From contig JASHQP010000677.1 of NCBI GenBank assembly GCA_030039095.1, positions 1 through 8,786 of the forward strand: a DNA stretch of 8,786 nucleotides, read 5' to 3'. Of the stretch, positions 5,625 to 8,786 are shown piece by piece. The DNA is from Streptosporangiaceae bacterium. GTDB lineage: Bacteria > Actinomycetota > Actinomycetes > Streptosporangiales > Streptosporangiaceae. How positions within the stretch are numbered: the first letter of the stretch is position 1; each line of letters begins with the position of its first letter. A program made the translations under genes and the position numbers. Under the pieces are notes generated by a model. The model worked only from the letters and a program-made list of their open reading frames with translations, did not search any database and was not told the DNA's origin.

Positions 5625-6867
5625 GACGGCTGCTCAGGGTTATCTCGCCGGACACGGCGCTCTCGGCGCAGTCGGACTGGCCGGCCAGGATGACGGTGCA
5701 GCCGAGCAGCGCGGGCGCGTAGTAGGCCCACTTGGCCGAGTTCGTCATGACCACGGCGCCCGGCTCGATGATGTCCGGCTGGAAGTAGGTGCAGGTGTCG
5801 CGGATGATCGTCACCCCGGCCGCTTCCAGGTGCTGCGCTGCCGCTGGGTCGGATGCGATCACGAAACGGCTGGTCGTGGCGTACGTGGGCACCCTGACCT
5901 GGCGCCCGGCGAGCTGCGCGGCGAGGGTGCCGAGCTGCCGGGCGGACAGGTGCGGGGTGCCGATGCTGACCCCGCCGAGCCGCGCTCCGCTCGCAGCGGT
6001 GGTCAGCTCGCTGTGCGCCGCCCGCAGGTCCGCGGCCGATATCCGCTCGGCCAGGACCGGCTGCTTCCCCTGCGTCGCCGTCGCCAGGTCCGGGGCTTCC
6101 GGGGTGGCACCGGCGATGTGGAACATGGCCACCCCGCCGCTGGAAGCCGCCGCGGCGCCGAAGGCCTTGCCCCAGTCCTCGGTGATCCGCACCGATTGCA
6201 GGCCGTCCAGCACCGGGACCAGCGTTCCCGTGCGGCGGCCGACGTGGTGGCCGAGCAGAGCGGGCAGCAGGTCCGCGTCCACGTGCGACAGCGCGTCCTG
6301 CTCGACGGTGAAGAGGGCCCGCGCGGCCCGGTTCTCGCCGATGTGCAGTCCGGCGTACGGGACGCGGCCGGTGATCGCGGCGCAGATGTCGATCAGGTCG
6401 CCGTACCTGCTGGTGCGCAGGCCGATCATGCTGTTGCCGAACACGATCGCGTTCGACTCGGCCCACGCCACGTCGGTGCCCGCGGCTGGCCGGCCGGGGA
6501 GCTGGTACGGCGCGCACGTGAACGTGGGCCGGCAGCCCAGCTCGACGTAGCAGTCCATGAGCTGCCGCGCCGCCTCGCCGTGGCCGGCGGGCCCGGCGAA
6601 CATGCCGGGGCGGCTGCGGTCCAGCCCCCCAACGTTCAGGGTGGTCGGGACCCGGACGCGGCCGCCACCGGACACGAGGGTGCGGGCAAAGTCGAGGCTG
6701 GACGGCCCGTGGTACAGACAGCTGTCCACGTGCGCGGAGTCGACCGGCAGCAGCCGTGGCGCACCCTGGACCTTCGCGGCCGCCAGGATGATCCGCATCG
6801 ACAGCGCCACCGCCGGGCCGTCGGCCCCGGCCAGCATCCCGGTCTCGTCGCCGGTCAGCCGGGTCAT
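5617..6867 (-). CDS. Aconitase X large (catalytic) subunit, DUF521 family
   Basis: This 416-residue catalytic subunit belongs to the aconitase X group of iron-sulfur dehydratases. Recognisable blocks are HVDSCLYHG (46-54), VPTTLNVGGLD (73-83), TFTCAPYQLPGRPAAGTDVA (115-134), WAESNAIVFGNSMIGLRTSR (135-154), GTPHLS (303-308), RDTCTYFQPD (356-365), MTNSAKWAYYAP (374-385) and QSDCAESAVSGE (397-408). Known members dehydrate cis-3-hydroxy-L-proline (bacteria) or phosphomevalonate (archaea); this one could use either type of substrate or another hydroxy acid. Cys359 and Cys400 are plausible cluster ligands. The position where I remember many members having GCPH is GTPH here (Thr304), so cluster type or binding may differ. 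The ATG at 6867 overlaps the ligase stop (ATGA) and the 3' end overlaps the small-subunit start. Separate large and small subunits match the two-gene (type II) form. The family call is firm; the reaction is not. Confidence 0.92.
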   Translation of the reverse strand: MTRLTGDETGMLAGADGPAVALSMRIILAAAKVQGAPRLLPVDSAHVDSCLYHGPSSLDFARTLVSGGGRVRVPTTLNVGGLDRSRPGMFAGPAGHGEAARQLMDCYVELGCRPTFTCAPYQLPGRPAAGTDVAWAESNAIVFGNSMIGLRTSRYGDLIDICAAITGRVPYAGLHIGENRAARALFTVEQDALSHVDADLLPALLGHHVGRRTGTLVPVLDGLQSVRITEDWGKAFGAAAASSGGVAMFHIAGATPEAPDLATATQGKQPVLAERISAADLRAAHSELTTAASGARLGGVSIGTPHLSARQLGTLAAQLAGRQVRVPTYATTSRFVIASDPAAAQHLEAAGVTIIRDTCTYFQPDIIEPGAVVMTNSAKWAYYAPALLGCTVILAGQSDCAESAVSGEITLSSRHD

Positions 6868-8591
6868 CCCGCGGGACCAGCCTTCAGGCTGGGGAAGTCC
6901 TCCTCCCAGAACTCGCGGGAGCCGCGGGTCTCGCCGGGACGGCCGGCCTCCCGCTCGCGCAGTTCGACGCGGCGGATCTTGCCGGAGATCGTCTTGGGCA
7001 GGTCGGCGAACTCCAGCCGCCGGACCCGCTTGTACGGGGCCAGCCGCTCCCTGGCGTACGCGAGGATCGCGAGCGCGGTGTCGCCGTCGGGCTCGTGACC
7101 AGCGGCCAGGATGACGAACGCCTTGGGGACCGCGAGCCGCAGCGGGTCCGGCGACGGCACGACCGCCGCCTCGGCGACGGCCTCGTGCTCGATCAGCACG
7201 CTCTCCAGCTCGAACGGGGAGATCCGGTAGTCCGACGCCTTGAACACGTCGTCGGTGCGGCCCACGTACGTGATGTAGCCGTCGGCGTCGCAGGTGGCGA
7301 CGTCGCCGGTGTGGTAGTACCCGCCGCGCATGGCCTCGGCGGCGCGCTGCGGGTCGTCCTTGTAACCGGTCATCAGCCCGAGCGGGCGGCGGGAGAGCGG
7401 CAGGCAGATCTCGCCCTCCTCGCCCTCCTCGCCGGTGAGGGGGTCGACCAGGGCCACCTCGTAGCCGGGCAGCGGGCGGCCCATCGAGCCGAGGCGCAGC
7501 TGCGCGCCTGGCGGGTTGCCGATCTGCGCGGTGGTCTCCGTCTGGCCATACCCATCACGGACGGTAACGTTCCAGGCTCTTCGCACTTGCTCGATGACCT
7601 CGGGATTGAGCGGCTCGCCCGCGCCGACGCACTCCCGCAGTGTGCTGGTGTCGGCGCTGGCCAGGTCGGCCTGCACGAGCATGCGCCAGACCGTGGGCGG
7701 CGCGCACAGCGAGGTCACGCCGCACGCGGGCAGCGCGTCGAACAGCGCCTGGGCGCTGAACCGCTCGTGGCCCAGGATCAGCGAGGTCGCTCCCGCGATC
7801 CAGGGCGCGAACACGTTGCTCCAGGCGTGCTTGGCCCAGCCTGGGGAGGAGATGTTCAGGTGCACGTCGCCGGGCTGCAGGCCGATCCAGTACATCGTGG
7901 ACAGGTGCCCGGCCGGGTACGACGCGTGGGTGTGCTCGACGAGCTTGGGCTGCGCGGTGGTGCCCGACGTGAAGTACAGCAGCAGCGGGTCACCGGCCTT
8001 CGTGGCGCCGTCCGGGGTGAAGCCCGCCGGTGCGGTGCCGGCGTCGTCGTAGTGGTGCCAGCCGGGCGCGGCCGCGCCGACCACGACCCGGGTCCAGTCC
8101 CCGCCGAGCCCCTCGAACTTCGGGGTGTGGACGTCTTCGGTGACCACGTGCCGGACGTCGCCGCGGGCGATGCGGTCCTTCAGGTCCTCGGGCCCGAGCA
8201 GCGTGGACGCCGGGATGATCACGGCGCCGAGCTTGATCGCGGCGAGGATGACCTCCCACAGCGGCGCGATGTTGCCGAGCATGAGCAGCACCCGGTCGCC
8301 GCGGCGCGCCCCGAGGCCGCGCAGCCAGTTGGCGACCTGGTTCGAGCGCGCGGCCATCTGTGCATAGGTCAGCCGCGTGTCGCTGCCGGGCGTGATCACG
8401 CGCAGCGCGTCGCGTTCCGGGTGCTCGGCGGCGATCACGTCGAACCAGTCGAGCGCCCAGTTGAACTCCTCCAGCCGCGGCCAGGCGAACTCGGCCCTGG
8501 CGGTCTCGTAGTCCTCGCGGTGGCGCAGCAGCAGGTCCCGCGCCGCGCGGTAGGCAGCGGTGCCGCTCTTGTGGTGCTGTGGCTCGGTCAT
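6864..8591 (-). CDS. AMP-dependent acyl-CoA synthetase (ANL superfamily, acetyl-/medium-chain type)
   Basis: This 575-residue cytoplasmic enzyme activates a carboxylic acid with ATP to an acyl-adenylate and transfers it to CoA. The ANL core motifs are complete: phosphate loop YFTSGTTAQPK (206-216), DGYGQTETT (346-354), YHTGD (426-430), hinge region GRTDDVFKASDYRISPFE (444-461) and PKTISGKIRR (532-541) with the adenylation lysine K538. SSPGWAKHAWSNVFAPW (248-264) is characteristic of the acetyl-/medium-chain acyl-CoA synthetase branch. No N-terminal targeting sequence or carrier domain is present. The ATG at 8591 is the likely start: MTEPQHHK leads into a normal N-terminus, and the gap upstream holds a direct repeat. 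There is no strong ribosome binding site, so a leaderless mRNA is possible. It is the first gene of an operon with both aconitase X subunits (ATGA overlap at 6864-6867), which suggests that it acts on an acid from that pathway. EEGEEGE (388-394) comes from a tandem 9-base repeat. Confidence 0.94.
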   Translation of the reverse strand: MTEPQHHKSGTAAYRAARDLLLRHREDYETARAEFAWPRLEEFNWALDWFDVIAAEHPERDALRVITPGSDTRLTYAQMAARSNQVANWLRGLGARRGDRVLLMLGNIAPLWEVILAAIKLGAVIIPASTLLGPEDLKDRIARGDVRHVVTEDVHTPKFEGLGGDWTRVVVGAAAPGWHHYDDAGTAPAGFTPDGATKAGDPLLLYFTSGTTAQPKLVEHTHASYPAGHLSTMYWIGLQPGDVHLNISSPGWAKHAWSNVFAPWIAGATSLILGHERFSAQALFDALPACGVTSLCAPPTVWRMLVQADLASADTSTLRECVGAGEPLNPEVIEQVRRAWNVTVRDGYGQTETTAQIGNPPGAQLRLGSMGRPLPGYEVALVDPLTGEEGEEGEICLPLSRRPLGLMTGYKDDPQRAAEAMRGGYYHTGDVATCDADGYITYVGRTDDVFKASDYRISPFELESVLIEHEAVAEAAVVPSPDPLRLAVPKAFVILAAGHEPDGDTALAILAYARERLAPYKRVRRLEFADLPKTISGKIRRVELREREAGRPGETRGSREFWEEDFPSLKAGPAG

Positions 8592-8598
8592 GCACCTA

Positions 8599-8627
8599 TC
8601 GTGGCAGCTACCCGTCGTGGCAGCTAC
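8599..8627 (-). repeat. 13-base direct repeat upstream of the ligase/aconitase X operon
   Basis: TCGTGGCAGCTAC occurs exactly at 8599-8611 and again at 8615-8627, spaced 16 bases start to start, about one and a half helical turns. On the operon's strand this reads GTAGCTGCCACGA twice, ending seven bases before the ATG at 8591. Each copy contains a near-palindromic GTAGCTGC. It may be an operator or a recent small duplication. No certain -10 or -35 box is visible; CACGAT (8598-8603 on the minus strand) could be a weak -10 for a leaderless transcript. Confidence 0.5.
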
Positions 8628-8645
8628 GCGCCCCGGCCTGCCAGA

Positions 8646-8786
8646 TCAGCGGTCGCGCCCCGCGAGCAGGAGCGCGAGGCAGTGCCACTGCTCGGCGGTG
8701 ACGTCGGTGACCAGCGACCCGGGATCGACGCCGGCCTGGATCAGCAGCCGCCTGCCGGCCGGCGCGGCCGTGCTCGCGAGCACCGC
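8646..8786 (-). CDS. C-terminal fragment, possibly rRNA adenine N6-methyltransferase (KsgA/Erm-like) tail
   Basis: A minus-strand frame is open from the right edge to a TGA at 8646-8648 and encodes the last 46 residues of a protein, including RRLLIQAGVDPGSLVTDVTA and then EQWHCLALLLAGRDR. The pattern of an AG(V/I)DP turn followed by an L/V-T-x-E-Q-(F/W) helix near the very end resembles the C-terminal helical domain of rRNA adenine dimethyltransferases (KsgA, Erm). No catalytic motif lies inside the window, so the name is tentative. Strongly G/C third positions support real coding. It lies 54 bases upstream of the ligase on the same strand and might be cotranscribed with it. Confidence 0.5.
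   Translation of the reverse strand, partial: AVLASTAAPAGRRLLIQAGVDPGSLVTDVTAEQWHCLALLLAGRDR

Noticed and set aside
5344..7098. A 584-codon plus-strand open frame opposite the aconitase X genes
   Set aside because: Low-complexity Arg/Gly/Ala-rich product, antisense to two well-supported conserved subunits.
7411..7433. Tandem 9-base repeat (TCGCCCTCC twice, then TCGCC)
   Set aside because: It is in frame and encodes Gly-Glu-Glu repeats in a loop just before the conserved EICLPL of the ligase; a local duplication with no sign of wider function.

Overview
The window looks like chromosomal DNA from a high-GC actinomycete. Third codon positions are almost always G or C, GTG starts are frequent, and genes overlap by 4 to 14 bases. 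Only one TTA codon occurs in frame with any predicted gene. The gene families (a dimethylformamidase-beta-like protein, an actinobacterial LolA-like anchored protein, a SnoaL-like cyclase) also fit. The genus cannot be told from the sequence alone.

Layout. (1) Bases 2-2629, plus strand: one uninterrupted frame, open at the left edge. It reads through an N,N-dimethylformamidase beta-subunit-like domain and then a membrane-anchored LolA-like protein. A GGAGG/GTG start at 1445, a base-composition break and the window's only TTA codon suggest two genes whose separating stop is missing, rather than a functional fusion. (2) 2626-3654 and 3641-4531, plus: the ATPase and six-helix permease of an ABC-2-type exporter, translationally coupled to the LolA-like gene. 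These three form one probable envelope/export operon. (3) 4581-5018, plus: a SnoaL/NTF2-fold protein, followed by a GTGA overlap into the wreck of an alpha/beta-hydrolase gene (5015-5217). Only the first ~40 and last ~27 codons of that gene survive, in different frames. (4) 8591 down to 5184, minus: a three-gene operon encoding an AMP-forming acyl-CoA synthetase, the aconitase X large subunit and the aconitase X small (swivel) subunit, with ATGA and 8-bp overlaps. Its 3' end overlaps the hydrolase remnant tail to tail. (5) 8646-8786, minus: the C-terminus of a gene cut by the right edge, weakly resembling the KsgA/Erm rRNA adenine methyltransferase tail. A short gap with a 13-base direct repeat separates it from the synthetase.

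Functional reading. The plus-strand LolA-like/ATPase/permease trio probably works as one export or envelope unit; its cargo is unknown. The minus-strand trio reads as a compact catabolic module: a heteromeric aconitase X dehydrates a small hydroxy acid and the ligase makes a CoA thioester from a carboxylic acid of the same pathway. No neighbour fixes the substrate, which makes this the best candidate here for undescribed biology. I found no CRISPR array, tRNA, rRNA, insertion sequence or prophage gene.
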